A DNA stretch of 64,000 nucleotides from Thermoplasmatota archaeon (GCA_028279595.1 JANQNK010000001.1:189891-253890), one strand, 5' to 3'; shown: positions 49,948 through 61,955, numbered from the stretch's first letter. Program-made: numbers and translations. The notes: generated by a model not told the origin, from the letters alone.

Positions 49948-50361
49948 TCACTTATCGATGTCCAGGAGCGCCGTCCGTTCAATGGCGTCGAGGGTCCCGT
50001 CGGTCTTCGATGGGACCTCCTCACCGGTCGTTCCCAGTACATCCATGACCTGACGGACGTCGCAGTCGACCGCGATCACCACGTTCCTGTCTCCAGGCGC
50101 GGACATCTCGAGCGCCTTCTCGATCCTCCTCTCCCCTGTGAGGTAGAGGATGGTCTCGACCTCGAGGTCCCTGCTCCTGTTCATCTTCTGCGAAAAGGCC
50201 CTCTCCGCGTGTTCGACCGCGGACTCTATGTGGACCATGCCGTGGACCATCTCTGCATTCACTATGATAGCTGTATGATCGTCACTCTCGGAGAACGAGT
50301 CGAGTCTGTCCATCCAATCCTTGGGAACGGCTCCGGTGATGAGGGCGTCGACCCGTTTCAT
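49948..50361 (-). CDS. KEOPS complex subunit Cgi121-like protein
   Basis: A 137-residue protein with IVNAEMVHGMVHIESAVEHA near residue 33 and ILYLTGERRIEKALEMS near residue 91, the two most recognisable Cgi121/TPRKB features. KEOPS (Kae1, Bud32, Cgi121, Pcc1) makes N6-threonylcarbamoyl-adenosine at tRNA position 37; Cgi121 binds the tRNA CCA end. Its ATG overlaps the PCNA stop by four bases. The family is divergent, so this is a motif-level call. Confidence 0.72.
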   Translation of the reverse strand: MKRVDALITGAVPKDWMDRLDSFSESDDHTAIIVNAEMVHGMVHIESAVEHAERAFSQKMNRSRDLEVETILYLTGERRIEKALEMSAPGDRNVVIAVDCDVRQVMDVLGTTGEEVPSKTDGTLDAIERTALLDIDK

Positions 50362-51092
50362 TCCTCGATCCTCGGTGCCAGGAGGTAGGTGACGTCGCCA
50401 TTGCCATCCGCGATGGAGAAGACCATCTTCATGGGGTACTCCTTGCCGAGGAAGATCTTGACGTCTCCCTTTCCGCCTATGGCCTTGACCATGCTCGAGA
50501 AGTAGTCGAGCGAGAAGAGCGAGCGCATGCTCTCGGGTGTGTTGATCTCGACCAGCTCGTCCTTGCCGAGTACGAGTTCCGCCGAGTCGCGATCGCCTGC
50601 GGCGGAGATGATGAACTGGTCCTTCTCCGCGCTGAGCGCGACGTGCTCCGAGACCGACTCGGAGGCCTTGATGCCCCGACCCAGCTCTCCGACGGAGAGG
50701 ACCACGAATGCTTCGAGGTTGAGCTGCGGGACCTTGGGGTCCGACATCCCGGTAAGGTCGAGGAGGGACATCTCCTTCTTGAGGTTCCCCAGGTTCGCTA
50801 CGAGCCTGTTCTTCTCCTCGTCGTGGTGCATGACGACGGTATCGTCACCCCCACCGAGCTTGAGCAGGTCCTTGAGCTTGTCCACCTCGATGGCGAAAGC
50901 CAGGCCCTTCGCGTCGTACTTCTCGAAGGCCTCTGGCTTGAGCTCCATGACAAGCATCGCGACGTGGGCCGGATCGACGGCCTTGATGGTGATGCCCTCC
51001 GGCTCGGCATTGAACTTGACCTCCTCTACGAGGGTTGAGACAACGCCTACTATCTCCTTCAGGACATCCATCTTTACGGTTATCTCGAACAC
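50358..51092 (-). CDS. pcn: DNA polymerase sliding clamp (PCNA)
   Basis: A 244-residue archaeal PCNA beginning (GTG) FEITVKMDVLKEIVGVVSTL. It has the central DNA-facing helices, the DPAHVAMLVMELKPEAFEKYD segment near residue 37 (first part), and the C-terminal IADGNGDVTYLLAPRIEE that ends at the PIP-binding pocket. It forms a ring that tethers replication and repair enzymes to DNA. A TTTATAGG box about 45 bases upstream is the likely promoter. Confidence 0.93.
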   Translation of the reverse strand: MFEITVKMDVLKEIVGVVSTLVEEVKFNAEPEGITIKAVDPAHVAMLVMELKPEAFEKYDAKGLAFAIEVDKLKDLLKLGGGDDTVVMHHDEEKNRLVANLGNLKKEMSLLDLTGMSDPKVPQLNLEAFVVLSVGELGRGIKASESVSEHVALSAEKDQFIISAAGDRDSAELVLGKDELVEINTPESMRSLFSLDYFSSMVKAIGGKGDVKIFLGKEYPMKMVFSIADGNGDVTYLLAPRIEE

Positions 51093-51191
51093 ATTGCGCC
51101 CCCCATTGGAATCGTATGGTCTGCATGGAGGAATCCCTATAAAGAATTACCGTTGAACCCGGTCGATACCTTACCTTCGGTGCCGTCAACC

Positions 51192-51231
51192 GCGCTCGCC
51201 GGCGTTGCAAGCTGCCGGCAACGCGTCTCAC
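51192..51231 (+). repeat. Structured intergenic element, copy 4
   Basis: A 40-base unit, GCGCTCGCCGGC...GCCGGCAACGCGTCTCAC. The stem is GCCGGC/GCCGGC around a ten-base loop, within the same GCG-CTC and AA-CGC frame as copies 1-3. It lies between two minus-strand genes (downstream of trm1, upstream of pcn) and so is antisense to their direction, in contrast to copies 1-3. Confidence 0.7.
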
Positions 51232-51266
51232 ATATCCGGCAATGGTCACGGGCTTCCAAGGTCGTA

Positions 51267-52352
51267 TCAGATGTTCTTGCTCTTGGTGAGTGTCTCCTCG
51301 ATCTCGGGGACTGTCGCGTCGGTCTTGAATCCTGTCGGCGAGAAGTGTGTCGGCGAGGAACGGTAGCCGGCCAGTCGGAGCGCCCTGAGCAGGTCGGACA
51401 TCTTCGGGATCCTTCCATGGAGCGCTTTCCCGAACTCGTCCGCGTTGTAATGGAACGGCGACATGTCGGCCTCCTCTGCTAGGACGTCGAGCAGCCTCTC
51501 GGCGTTCTCCGAGACCGGCCTCATGTTGGCGATCAGCGACTTCCGTCCCAGGGGACCGGTCCATATCGGTCCTATCATCTCGGTGGCGGGCTGCTCCTGG
51601 ACCCACCGTTCACCGGTCTCCGGCACATAGCCGATGAAGTTGATTTTGGCGAGCAATGCATCGGTCCTCTTGCTCCCCGACTCGACCTGGAAGAAGGCCC
51701 TGTAGAAATGCTCGTCGGCAAAGGCGAGGCACGGCTCGGCCGCCCTGTCCCTCTCGGCGAACCTCCTCACGACGTAGGCGATAAGTCCACGGACGCCGAT
51801 CTCGTGCTTGAACGGGGTCTTCTCCGTCCGGACCCCGTAGCGTCTCCAAGAGGCCTCTGGATACGTACCGCAGAGAACAGCGGTGTCCGTGGCCGATACC
51901 GAGATTATGCCGCGATGCCTCGTCGCGTTCACCGCGAAGGGAACGTACGGCACCGGGGTTCCGAAGGGATCGATGTCGATCACGTCGAACCTCTTGTCGG
52001 CGATGGCCTTGTGCGCTGGAAGCTCCGTTACAGTCGCTTCAAGACCGTTGATCTCGAGGTTCCTCCGTATGAAACCGCTGGCCAGTGGATTCACGTCGTT
52101 CAGGACCATGTCCCAATCGGCCTTCACCTCGTTCAGCAGACGGACCCCTCCGGCACCGGTTCCTGCCAATAGGTCGATCGCATCGTAACTGTCGCGTTTC
52201 AAAGCACGGAAGAACGAGACGCTCATGTCCCTGTTCACGGACATGACCGGATTGAAGAACACTGGCATCGACGAGTTGCCGGGACCGGAATCGGTCGGCG
52301 GCGGCGGGACGACAAGGCGGGTAGCTCCCTCCCTGACCTCTACCTCCTCCAT
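51267..52352 (-). CDS. trm1: tRNA (guanine(26)-N2)-dimethyltransferase
   Basis: A 361-residue Trm1, which makes m2,2G at tRNA position 26. Motifs: PVFFNPVMSVNRDMSVSFF near residue 31, LLAGTGAGGVRLLNE (SAM motif I) near 61, DIDPFGTPVPYVPFAV (catalytic motif IV) near 125 and SVSATDTAVLCGTYP near 152. A C-terminal winged domain follows. The ATG starts three bases after the THEP1 stop, in the direction of transcription. Confidence 0.9.
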   Translation of the reverse strand: MEEVEVREGATRLVVPPPPTDSGPGNSSMPVFFNPVMSVNRDMSVSFFRALKRDSYDAIDLLAGTGAGGVRLLNEVKADWDMVLNDVNPLASGFIRRNLEINGLEATVTELPAHKAIADKRFDVIDIDPFGTPVPYVPFAVNATRHRGIISVSATDTAVLCGTYPEASWRRYGVRTEKTPFKHEIGVRGLIAYVVRRFAERDRAAEPCLAFADEHFYRAFFQVESGSKRTDALLAKINFIGYVPETGERWVQEQPATEMIGPIWTGPLGRKSLIANMRPVSENAERLLDVLAEEADMSPFHYNADEFGKALHGRIPKMSDLLRALRLAGYRSSPTHFSPTGFKTDATVPEIEETLTKSKNI

Positions 52353-52355
52353 CTC

Positions 52356-52892
52356 TCAACCCTCTAGAAGCCGGAGGATCTTGAACGGCAGGAAGTCCTT
52401 GTTCAGGTTCGTTACCTCGAGGATCCTCACATCGTCCCTGCGGCGTATGTCCTGCAGCAGTGGGTTCCTCGATTTCTTGTGAAGCGTGAGCAGGATCGGC
52501 TTGTCGGTCTCGAGCGCTTCCTTGACGACAACGGAGAACTCGGCGCACTCCACCTCCATCTTGCCGACCTCGTCGATCACTATTACGTCCTTCTCGTCGA
52601 TGGCGGTCTGGATGGCGGGGATGCCTATCCTCTCTATCTCATCGATGTCCACGCCATAGTCTCCCACCATGGTCTTGGACTCGATGTCGACATGGGCCAT
52701 GATCCCCTCCTCCTTGGTGGACCAGTCCATGATATTGAAGCCGACCCTCTCGCCGTTATCGATTATGGCCTCGGTCACCATGCCGCCTACCGTGACCTCC
52801 TCCTCCTCGAGAAGACCGATCAACTTCAACAGGGCCTGCGTCTTCCCCACGCGAGGCAGACCCGTGATACCAATCCTGATATTGACTACCAT
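52356..52892 (-). CDS. Nucleoside-triphosphatase THEP1-like
   Basis: A 178-residue P-loop NTPase (DUF265/THEP1) with GLPRVGKTQALLKLI (Walker A, residues 10-24), TEAIIDNGERVGFNIMDWS near 40, and VIVIDEVGKMEVEC (Walker B) near 103. The family hydrolyses NTPs and has been linked to nucleotide-pool cleansing. A CCATATAAACG promoter about 26-40 bases upstream on the minus strand supports the start at 52892. Confidence 0.88.
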   Translation of the reverse strand: MVVNIRIGITGLPRVGKTQALLKLIGLLEEEEVTVGGMVTEAIIDNGERVGFNIMDWSTKEEGIMAHVDIESKTMVGDYGVDIDEIERIGIPAIQTAIDEKDVIVIDEVGKMEVECAEFSVVVKEALETDKPILLTLHKKSRNPLLQDIRRRDDVRILEVTNLNKDFLPFKILRLLEG

Positions 52893-52947
52893 CTCTTCAC
52901 CGGTCCCTTGGGGTATGGCATTTCACGTTTATATGGGTTTACATCGG

Positions 52948-52975
52948 AAAAAAACCGGACGTCCAGACGTTCCGG
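52948..52975 (-). terminator. Hairpin plus T7 terminator of the heat-shock operon
   Basis: On the minus strand, just after the DnaJ stop, a GC-rich hairpin built from CCGG and ACGTC arms (52955-52975) is followed by seven T (52948-52954). This resembles a bacterial-style intrinsic terminator, and the T-run alone suffices for archaeal polymerase. The THEP1 promoter begins just beyond it. Confidence 0.65.
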
Positions 52976-52980
52976 TCGGA

Positions 52981-54081
52981 TCACTTCTCGTCAAGGGTCT
53001 GCAGACGCTTGATCAGGTCCTTCTCCTTCCGGCCTAGCTTCTTCGGAACCTCCATGTTGAGGTGGACGTAGAGGTCGCCCCGGCCGCCCCCGCGCATCCT
53101 CGGGAGCCCCTCGCCTCTGAGCCGGATGACGTCGTAGGGCGACGTCCCCGCAGGGACCTTCGCGTTCTTGCTGCCATCGACCGTCGGGACCTTGATGCTC
53201 CCTCCCAGGGCGAGCAGCGGGTAGTTGACATGCGTCTCGTGATGCAGGTCCGGCCCGTCCCGCTTGAAACGCTTGTCCGGCTTCACGCGCATCACGATGT
53301 ACAGGTCGCCGGGAGGTCCGTTGCTCATTGATGCCTCCCCCTGACCGCCCACCCTCAGGTTCGATCCGGTGTCCACCCCCGGGGGAATGGTCACGGAGAT
53401 CTTGCCCTTCTCGAGGATGCGTCCGGTCCCGGTGCATTTCCTGCACGGGTCCGTGACGATACGACCCTCGCCACCGCATCTAGGGCATGCGGTGACGGTG
53501 GAGACCACTCCGAACGGGGTCCGCTGGACCTTCTGGGCCCTTCCCGAACCGCCGCAGTCGCCGCACGTTGCCGGCTCGGAACCCGGCTCCGATCTGGAGC
53601 CGTGGCACTTCGGACAGAGCACATGATGGTCGACCTCGACCACCTTCTCGAGGCCATCCATGACGTCCTTGAGGTCGACGTCGAGCTCCATGACGATATC
53701 CCGCCCCTTGGAGCGGACCGGGCCCGTCTGGCCACCGAAGAACGATTCGAAGATCCCTCCGCCTCGTCCACCGAATATGCTTCCGAATATGTCCTCGATG
53801 TCCGCGTAATGGCTGAAGTCCTCCCAGGTGAAGGAACCTCCCGAAAAACCCTGCTGGACCGCGGAGTGGCCGTACCTGTCGTACATCTGGCGCTTCTCCT
53901 GGTCGGCCAGGACCTCGTACGCCTCGGAGACCTCCTTGAACTTGGCCTCCGCTCCCTGTGGATCCTCCTTGTTGACGTCCGGATGGAACTTCCTCGCCTT
54001 CTTCCGGTACGCCTTCTTGACGTCCTCCGGCGACGCATTCCTCTCGATGCCGAGGACCTCGTAGTAGTCCCGTTCCGTCAT
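52981..54081 (-). CDS. dnaJ: Chaperone DnaJ
   Basis: A 366-residue full-length DnaJ. It has the J domain ([23 protein letters not shown] in FHPDVNKE near residue 33), a Gly/Phe-rich segment, and the Cys-rich zinc domain with four CxxCxGxG-type repeats ([32 protein letters not shown]; the first is CxxCxGxR). The C-terminal substrate domain follows. It overlaps the DnaK stop by four bases and is last in the heat-shock operon. Confidence 0.93.
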   Translation of the reverse strand: MTERDYYEVLGIERNASPEDVKKAYRKKARKFHPDVNKEDPQGAEAKFKEVSEAYEVLADQEKRQMYDRYGHSAVQQGFSGGSFTWEDFSHYADIEDIFGSIFGGRGGGIFESFFGGQTGPVRSKGRDIVMELDVDLKDVMDGLEKVVEVDHHVLCPKCHGSRSEPGSEPATCGDCGGSGRAQKVQRTPFGVVSTVTACPRCGGEGRIVTDPCRKCTGTGRILEKGKISVTIPPGVDTGSNLRVGGQGEASMSNGPPGDLYIVMRVKPDKRFKRDGPDLHHETHVNYPLLALGGSIKVPTVDGSKNAKVPAGTSPYDVIRLRGEGLPRMRGGGRGDLYVHLNMEVPKKLGRKEKDLIKRLQTLDEK

Positions 54082-55982
54082 GCGGTCCCTTCGCCTTCGT
54101 CCTCGCCGACGTCCTCGTACTCGACGTCGACGGTGTCACCCGGACCCGGGCCCCCTGCCGGCTCCTCGGGTTCCTGCCCGGACTCTCCGCCGGGTGCTGG
54201 CTCCTGCGGAGCATGCTCCTCCTGATAGGCCTGCTGGCCTGCCTGATACATCCTCATGGAGATCGCATGCATCGCGCCGTTCACCTCCTCGGTGGCCTTC
54301 TTGATGGCTTCGAGGTCCTTTCCGGACATGACACCCTTGAGGGCCTCTATCTTGGAGTTGATGTCGAGACGCTCCTGCTCGGTTACCTTGTCCCCCATCT
54401 CCCTGAGGAGGCGCTCTGCGCTGTAGATCAGGCCCTCGGCCTCGTTCACCGTCTGGACGATCTCCTTCTGTTCCTTGTCCTGATCGGCGAAGCGCTCGGC
54501 CTCGTCCATCATCTTCTCGATCTCCGCGTCGGAGAGCTTCGTGGACGAAGTGATCGTGATCTGCTGCTGATTCCCCGTCGCCAGGTCCTTGGCGCTTACG
54601 TTCATGATCCCGTTGGCGTCGATGTCGAAGGACACATCTATCTGCGGCACACCCCTTGGCGCAGGTGGTATCCCTGCGAGGGTGAACCTGCCGAGGGACA
54701 CGTTGTCCGCGACCATGGGCCTCTCTCCCTGGAGGATGTGGACCTCAACGCTGGCCTGGTTGTCCGATGCCGTGGAGAATATCCTCGACTTCTTCGTCGG
54801 GATCGTCGTGTTCCTCTCGATGAGCGTGGTGAATACCCCGCCGAGGGTCTCGATGCCGAGCGATATCGGTGTGACATCCAGGAGCAGTACGTCCTTGACC
54901 TCCCCTGTCATGACGGCTCCCTGGATGGCGGCGCCCATCGCGACGCACTCCATCGGGTCGATCCCGCGGACCACCTTGTCGCCCATTATCTTCTCGACGA
55001 ACTCCTGGACCACCGGCATCCGCGTCGGTCCCCCGACGAGGATGACCCGCTCCACGGTCTCGGCCGTCAGTTCGGAGTCCGAGAGCGCCTGCTGGATCGG
55101 CTGCCTGCACTTCTCGACAACGGGCATCACCAGCTCCTCGAGCTTGGCCCTGGTCAGCTCCATGGAAAGGTGCTTCGGCCCGGCGTCGTCGCCGGAGATG
55201 AACGGGAGGTTGATCTGTGTCTTTATGGTCCCTGAGAGCTCGATCTTCGCTTTCTCCGCAGCCTCGCGGACACGCTCCATCGCCATGTTGTCCCCGGAAA
55301 GGTCTATTCCTGTGTCCGTCTTGAAGCTGGCGACGATGTGGTCGACGATGGAGATGTCCATGTCGGTCCCGCCGAGCTGGGTGTCGCCGGATGTCGACAG
55401 GACCTCGAAGACCCCGTCGCCGAAGTCCATCATCGTCACATCGAGGGTCCCTCCGCCGAAGTCGAAGACCAGGATCTTCTGGTCCTTCTCGGCCTTGTCA
55501 AGACCGTAGGCCAGCGATGCCGCGGTCGGCTCGTTCACGAGCCTGACGACCTCTAGCCCTGCGATGGTGCCCGCATCCTTCGTCGCCTGCCTCTGGTTGT
55601 CGTTGAAGTAGGCAGGGACTGTGATGACGGCCTTGTGGACCTCCTCTCCGAGGAAAGCCTCGCTGTCACGCTTGATCTTCTGCAGTATGAACGCCGAGAT
55701 CTGCTGGGGTGTGAACGTCTTCTCACCCATCTGGTAGGTGAAGTCCGTGCCCATCTTCCGCTTCGCTGCAATGATCGTCTTATCGGGGTTCGTGACGGAC
55801 TGGCGTCTCGCCGGTTCCCCGACGAGGAGCTGGTCGTCGTCGGTGAACGCCACCACCGACGGGAACGCCTTTCCATACGCGGTCGCCCCCTCCGCACTCG
55901 GCACTATGGTCGGCTTCCCGCCCACCATGACCGCAGCAGCGGAGTTCGTGGTCCCAAGATCGATACCCAATATCTTGCTCAT
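54078..55982 (-). CDS. dnaK: Chaperone DnaK (Hsp70)
   Basis: A 634-residue Hsp70. ATPase domain: [16 protein letters not shown] at the start, [17 protein letters not shown] near 175, [17 protein letters not shown] near 310. Substrate-binding beta domain from about 365, and helical lid to about 590. The C-terminal 45 residues are Gly/Pro/Glu-rich. Archaea obtained the DnaK system from bacteria; here it is fused into the HSR1 operon along with GrpE and DnaJ. Confidence 0.95.
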   Translation of the reverse strand: MSKILGIDLGTTNSAAAVMVGGKPTIVPSAEGATAYGKAFPSVVAFTDDDQLLVGEPARRQSVTNPDKTIIAAKRKMGTDFTYQMGEKTFTPQQISAFILQKIKRDSEAFLGEEVHKAVITVPAYFNDNQRQATKDAGTIAGLEVVRLVNEPTAASLAYGLDKAEKDQKILVFDFGGGTLDVTMMDFGDGVFEVLSTSGDTQLGGTDMDISIVDHIVASFKTDTGIDLSGDNMAMERVREAAEKAKIELSGTIKTQINLPFISGDDAGPKHLSMELTRAKLEELVMPVVEKCRQPIQQALSDSELTAETVERVILVGGPTRMPVVQEFVEKIMGDKVVRGIDPMECVAMGAAIQGAVMTGEVKDVLLLDVTPISLGIETLGGVFTTLIERNTTIPTKKSRIFSTASDNQASVEVHILQGERPMVADNVSLGRFTLAGIPPAPRGVPQIDVSFDIDANGIMNVSAKDLATGNQQQITITSSTKLSDAEIEKMMDEAERFADQDKEQKEIVQTVNEAEGLIYSAERLLREMGDKVTEQERLDINSKIEALKGVMSGKDLEAIKKATEEVNGAMHAISMRMYQAGQQAYQEEHAPQEPAPGGESGQEPEEPAGGPGPGDTVDVEYEDVGEDEGEGTA

Positions 55983-55991
55983 CCTAACACC

Positions 55992-56669
55992 TCAATCGTC
56001 CTGTTCATCCGTTCCATCGGTTTGACTGTCATTCGCGCCTTCCGGCGCATCCTTTTCTTCGGGAGTCTCGTCGGACTCCTCCTCATCCTCGCCCGCGGCG
56101 ACCGCTACCCTGGCATGCCTGATCACATTGGAGTTGAGAGAGAACCCCTTCTGATAGACCTTGACTATGGTGCCGTTCGGCTCGTCGGAGTCCTCGACCC
56201 TCTCCACTGCCTCGTGCAGGTACGGATCGAATTCACATCCCTGGGCCTCGAGTTCCGACACGCCCCAACGGCCGAGGACGTCGTACATCTGGGCGTAGAC
56301 CATCTGGACCCCTTCCCTGAGGCTGTCATCCTCGCCCTTGGCGGTTAGGGCCCTCTCCAGGTTGTCGAGGACCTCCAGCACCTCGCATGCCATCCGTTCG
56401 CCGGCGCGCTTCTGGCCGTCGGACATGGCCTTCTCCATGAACTTGCGGTAGTTGTCGAACTCGGCCTGGAGCCTGAGGAACCTCTCCTCGGGGTCGATCT
56501 CCACGCCATCGGGGACCGCCTCTGGCTCCTCCTCGATCTCCATCTCTTCCTCTGTCTCGGGGACGTCCTCTTCGACGTCCTCCTGGGTTTCCACGTCCTC
56601 TTTCGAGGGCCCCTCACCAAGGTCGAACATCTCGCTCAGTTCCATTCCGTCGTGAATGACGGTTGTCAT
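55992..56669 (-). CDS. grpE: Nucleotide exchange factor GrpE
   Basis: A 225-residue GrpE with a long acidic N-terminus (about residues 20-58, nearly all Glu/Asp), a coiled-coil dimerisation helix (FLRLQAEFDNYRKFMEKAM near residue 65), and the beta domain (GVSELEAQGCEFDPYLHEAV near 135). A second acidic tail ends the protein. It releases ADP from DnaK. The ATG at 56669 overlaps the Hsp20 stop as TAATG; the ATG at 56645 is an alternative. It ends nine bases before DnaK. Confidence 0.9.
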   Translation of the reverse strand: MTTVIHDGMELSEMFDLGEGPSKEDVETQEDVEEDVPETEEEMEIEEEPEAVPDGVEIDPEERFLRLQAEFDNYRKFMEKAMSDGQKRAGERMACEVLEVLDNLERALTAKGEDDSLREGVQMVYAQMYDVLGRWGVSELEAQGCEFDPYLHEAVERVEDSDEPNGTIVKVYQKGFSLNSNVIRHARVAVAAGEDEEESDETPEEKDAPEGANDSQTDGTDEQDD

Positions 56670-57205
56670 TATATATGCTTGTCCCCGGAGCACTCGTCGG
56701 CCCTGTCCAGGGTGACCTCGAGTATCCCGTTGACGAACGTCCTTCTCAGGCTGTCGGGTACGGAATGGCCAGGCAGCCCTATCGTCTTCTCGTAGGTCCG
56801 TCGACCGCCCGCAGCCTCGATCCTCATCTCCATTCCATCGACGGTCACATCGATGTCCCCGTCGGAAACACCGGGCATCTCGACGGTGACAACGAAGCTG
56901 CCGCCGCACTCCATCACGTCGGAGACCGGTCCCTCATCCTCGGGTGGTCCAGGCAACCGAGTGCTCGTCTCCCTGAGGTCCGCCGGCAGGAGGTCATCCG
57001 GCACGTCGCCGTATACCTCGACCCGTCTATCGCCGTCGGGTCCGACCGTCATCCTGTATCCGTAGGACCGGGACCTCACACCGCCATCGACGGCATCAAG
57101 CCCCTTCATCATCTCCAGCATCTCCTCCATCATCCCTGTCGGGTCGAATGTGAAGGGCCACCCGTCGAACGGGTCCCTCTCTCCCGGTCCTCTCCTGTCG
57201 ATCAT
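56669..57205 (-). CDS. Small heat shock protein, Hsp20/alpha-crystallin family
   Basis: A 178-residue protein with an N-terminal Met-rich segment (MMEEMLEMMKGLD) and a beta-rich alpha-crystallin domain in the C-terminal half (GGSFVVTVEMPGVSDGDIDV near residue 103, TYEKTIGLPGHSVPDSLRRT near 137, NGILEVTL near 160). It holds unfolding proteins. The start at 57205 comes two bases after the VAT stop. The order regulator-Cdc48-Hsp20 matches the Archaeoglobus fulgidus HSR1 operon. Confidence 0.82.
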   Translation of the reverse strand: MIDRRGPGERDPFDGWPFTFDPTGMMEEMLEMMKGLDAVDGGVRSRSYGYRMTVGPDGDRRVEVYGDVPDDLLPADLRETSTRLPGPPEDEGPVSDVMECGGSFVVTVEMPGVSDGDIDVTVDGMEMRIEAAGGRRTYEKTIGLPGHSVPDSLRRTFVNGILEVTLDRADECSGDKHI

Positions 57206-57207
57206 GT

Positions 57208-60077
<2,870 letters not shown>

Positions 60078-60105
60078 TTCCTCTGACAGGTTCTCACCCC
60101 TATCT

Positions 60106-60152
60106 AGGTTGTTAACCTTGTGTTGTATACTACTAATTAACTAGTATAAAAG
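60106..60152 (-). promoter_or_regulatory. Heat-shock operon promoter with AGGTT-GTT-AACCT operator
   Basis: On the minus strand CTTTTATA (60145-60152) is a good archaeal TATA box. About 25 bases downstream, at the expected start site, lies the perfect palindrome AGGTT-N3-AACCT (60106-60118). Between them, CTAGTTAATTAG is a second near-palindrome (60132-60143). A repressor bound here would block polymerase. The leader to the regulator ATG would be about 43 bases. Confidence 0.6.
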
Positions 60153-60273
60153 CGTTGCGCCCACCACGGCTTTGCCCGTAAAGTAGTTTTTAACCTTTAA
60201 ATAACCAACATGACTTTAAAGTTACTGCCATATTAAAAGCAACCTTTATATGGTAATTCGAGATTCAAACTCA

Positions 60274-60828
60274 ATGGATGAAGCAATATCGTTTATCATC
60301 TTTCCATCCCCTACTATTCAAAATTATATTGATTTTTTAAATGACCAATTAACTGATCATGAACCTACACAAACTATCTATAAAACTCTGTCAAATAAGG
60401 GAATCGAATTAACACCGATGCCTGAGACCTTAATCATTGGTTCAGAACAAAAGGATAGTCGGCTTGGTGGCAACCCGATAATGTATTCTCCGGACCACCC
60501 CTTCACGGATGATATTTTCCCATCTGGAAACTTCATGCGTTTTAATATTGGAAACGATAGACATGTACTTGTTTCCTTCAGTATTCATTTTAACGCTGAT
60601 GAAAACTGTTATGAATTACGTTACAAGAGTATAGATAATTTACTACCTCCGGTTGGAAAAGTCGGAGACTTCTCACAAGAAGATCTTGACTTATTAATGG
60701 ATAGCATTCTTGCAAATGGTATTGACTATTACCTATCACTCATTGCTCTCCTGACTGATATTTATTGCGGCGCATTGTCATTCATTCGTGATGTAGACTT
60801 AAAAAAGTCTAACATTGAAGAGCCGTAA
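60274..60828 (+). CDS. AT-rich hypothetical protein
   Basis: A 184-residue protein I do not recognise. It is acidic, without membrane segments or Cys motifs. Its codon use is strongly AT-rich compared with all genes before 60 kb. The frame opens at 60250, but TTTATAT at 60245-60251 is 26 bases before the ATG at 60274, so a leaderless start there (MDEAISFIIFPSP) is preferred. Its 3' end overlaps the end of the convergent regulator gene by 20 bases. It lies at the left edge of the AT-rich island and is likely transferred. Confidence 0.6.
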   Translation: MDEAISFIIFPSPTIQNYIDFLNDQLTDHEPTQTIYKTLSNKGIELTPMPETLIIGSEQKDSRLGGNPIMYSPDHPFTDDIFPSGNFMRFNIGNDRHVLVSFSIHFNADENCYELRYKSIDNLLPPVGKVGDFSQEDLDLLMDSILANGIDYYLSLIALLTDIYCGALSFIRDVDLKKSNIEEP

Positions 60829-61117
60829 TTCTCTCTTCAAACTCGGCATGTATTGTCTTCGCAGAGTCGGTGGCTTGATAGAGTCGCATTATTTGTCCTG
60901 GGGAGTTGTGAATAAGAGCCAGGTCGCCCGTTAATGCCCCTATTTCACTCATCCGTAGTAGGTGATAGCGGACCGTATCAAGGTCGATATCAGTTTGTCT
61001 CGAAATAGCTTCCGCTGACAAACCACCTTCTTCGTCTATGATGTGCCTAAAGATCGAATATCGATCCTTGTTTAATAGCAACATCACAAGGTTTCTCGCC
61101 TCTTCATCTACTACCAT
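60809..61117 (-). CDS. Winged-helix transcription regulator
   Basis: A 102-residue winged helix-turn-helix protein: RYSIFRHIIDEEGGLSAEAIS and QTDIDLDTVRYHLLRMSEIGAL carry the helix-turn-helix (residues 18-61), with a short wing and C-terminal helix. A canonical TATAAATA (61188-61195 on the minus strand) lies about 70 bases before the ATG. It overlaps the end of the preceding plus-strand gene. Probable regulator within the AT-rich island; target unknown. Confidence 0.72.
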   Translation of the reverse strand: MVVDEEARNLVMLLLNKDRYSIFRHIIDEEGGLSAEAISRQTDIDLDTVRYHLLRMSEIGALTGDLALIHNSPGQIMRLYQATDSAKTIHAEFEERITALQC

Positions 61118-61400
61118 ACTTTCACTTCATCCTTCGGTCGGTAGAGCGTTGCTCCTTGCTACTGCGGTTCACACTTACAGTACATTCTATTTATACCCAT
61201 TGTGGTAATATGTCATCGACTACACATACCACCACGATATTGCTATGGTGTCACTCCAGTAAATCTACATTTCCACTGGAATATTTAACTCTATCGATTT
61301 TTGATTTAACGCCTAAAAACGCCGTTTTTTACCGGATTTTTATTGAAATTGAAATAATTAACATTGGAGCTTTTTTCAATTATTCAATTTGGTTAAGATA
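61118..61400. other. AT-rich gap with a canonical TATA box
   Basis: About 280 bases without a convincing gene. TATAAATA at 61188-61195 (minus strand) serves the winged-helix gene. Loosely paired arms (TGGTA...TACCA) lie at about 61201-61230. The right part consists of T- and A-runs, including terminator-like T-tracts for the minus-strand gene ending at 61401. Short plus-strand frames here overlap that gene and look like chance. Confidence 0.4.
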
Positions 61401-61913
61401 CTATTTCTCCTCTTCTACATGTGGTTCAAATATCGTCATGAGATACCAATCCTCAGGCGATGGTTTATTGCGAGCACACCTAATTGCTTTATTGACGTAT
61501 TGAAATACTCCATCGTTTTTATCCATCCTGAGTGCGCCTTTATGGAACCGGACTACGATATATTTCGGTTTAACTTGAATCGGTCTCCTCGTAAACAGAG
61601 CCTTCTTATCTGTTACAATCTTACCTTCGAGCCTCACATCAGCAATATCCTCTTTTTCAATAATTCCAACTTCAACATCACCATTTAACACAATGATATT
61701 ATCATCTTCGTGCTCCAAATGAGTGCCCCAATACATCGCATGAGGAACTTGAATACCCCCTTCCCATCTCATGACTTCCGCACATAATCTCTGATCGTCT
61801 GTCGCAATTAAATTTACAGTCAGCTTTCCTTCGGGAGTTGGTTCCATGATTTGGTCCTCCATTAACCCACAACGCGATTCAGGAAAGATATCCCCCAATA
61901 AAAACCTTTTCAT
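61401..61913 (-). CDS. AT-rich hypothetical protein
   Basis: About 170 residues, not recognised. The middle (VPHAMYWGTHLEHEDDNIIV and GDVEVGIIEKEDIADVRLEG) looks like a beta-rich domain; the C-terminus is basic then acidic (PHVEEEK). The start is uncertain: ATG 61913 (26 bases below an AATATAG box), ATG 61862 (12 bases below the start predicted from a TTTTTATT box), or ATG 61847. A perfect 16-base palindrome TTTTCATTAATGAAAA spans the 61913 start. Codon use marks it as foreign relative to the rest of the window. Confidence 0.5.
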   Translation of the reverse strand: MKRFLLGDIFPESRCGLMEDQIMEPTPEGKLTVNLIATDDQRLCAEVMRWEGGIQVPHAMYWGTHLEHEDDNIIVLNGDVEVGIIEKEDIADVRLEGKIVTDKKALFTRRPIQVKPKYIVVRFHKGALRMDKNDGVFQYVNKAIRCARNKPSPEDWYLMTIFEPHVEEEK

Positions 61914-61922
61914 TAATGAAAA
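61907..61922. promoter_or_regulatory. Perfect palindrome TTTTCATTAATGAAAA
   Basis: Sixteen bases reading the same on both strands, immediately upstream of a TTTTTATT box or overlapping the first ATG of the minus-strand orphan gene, depending on the start used. Suitable as an operator for a dimeric regulator such as the nearby winged-helix proteins. Confidence 0.45.
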
Positions 61923-61955
61923 CGGCAATATTCTCTATATTGGGGTACAATTTCG

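Noticed and set aside
54213..55235. Long plus-strand frames opposite dnaK
   Set aside because: Antisense shadows; dnaK is unmistakable and its codon third positions explain the open antisense frames.
61156..61688. Two plus-strand frames in the AT-rich gap
   Set aside because: They overlap the minus-strand orphan gene or T-rich terminator DNA, lack promoters at proper distance and have no recognisable features.
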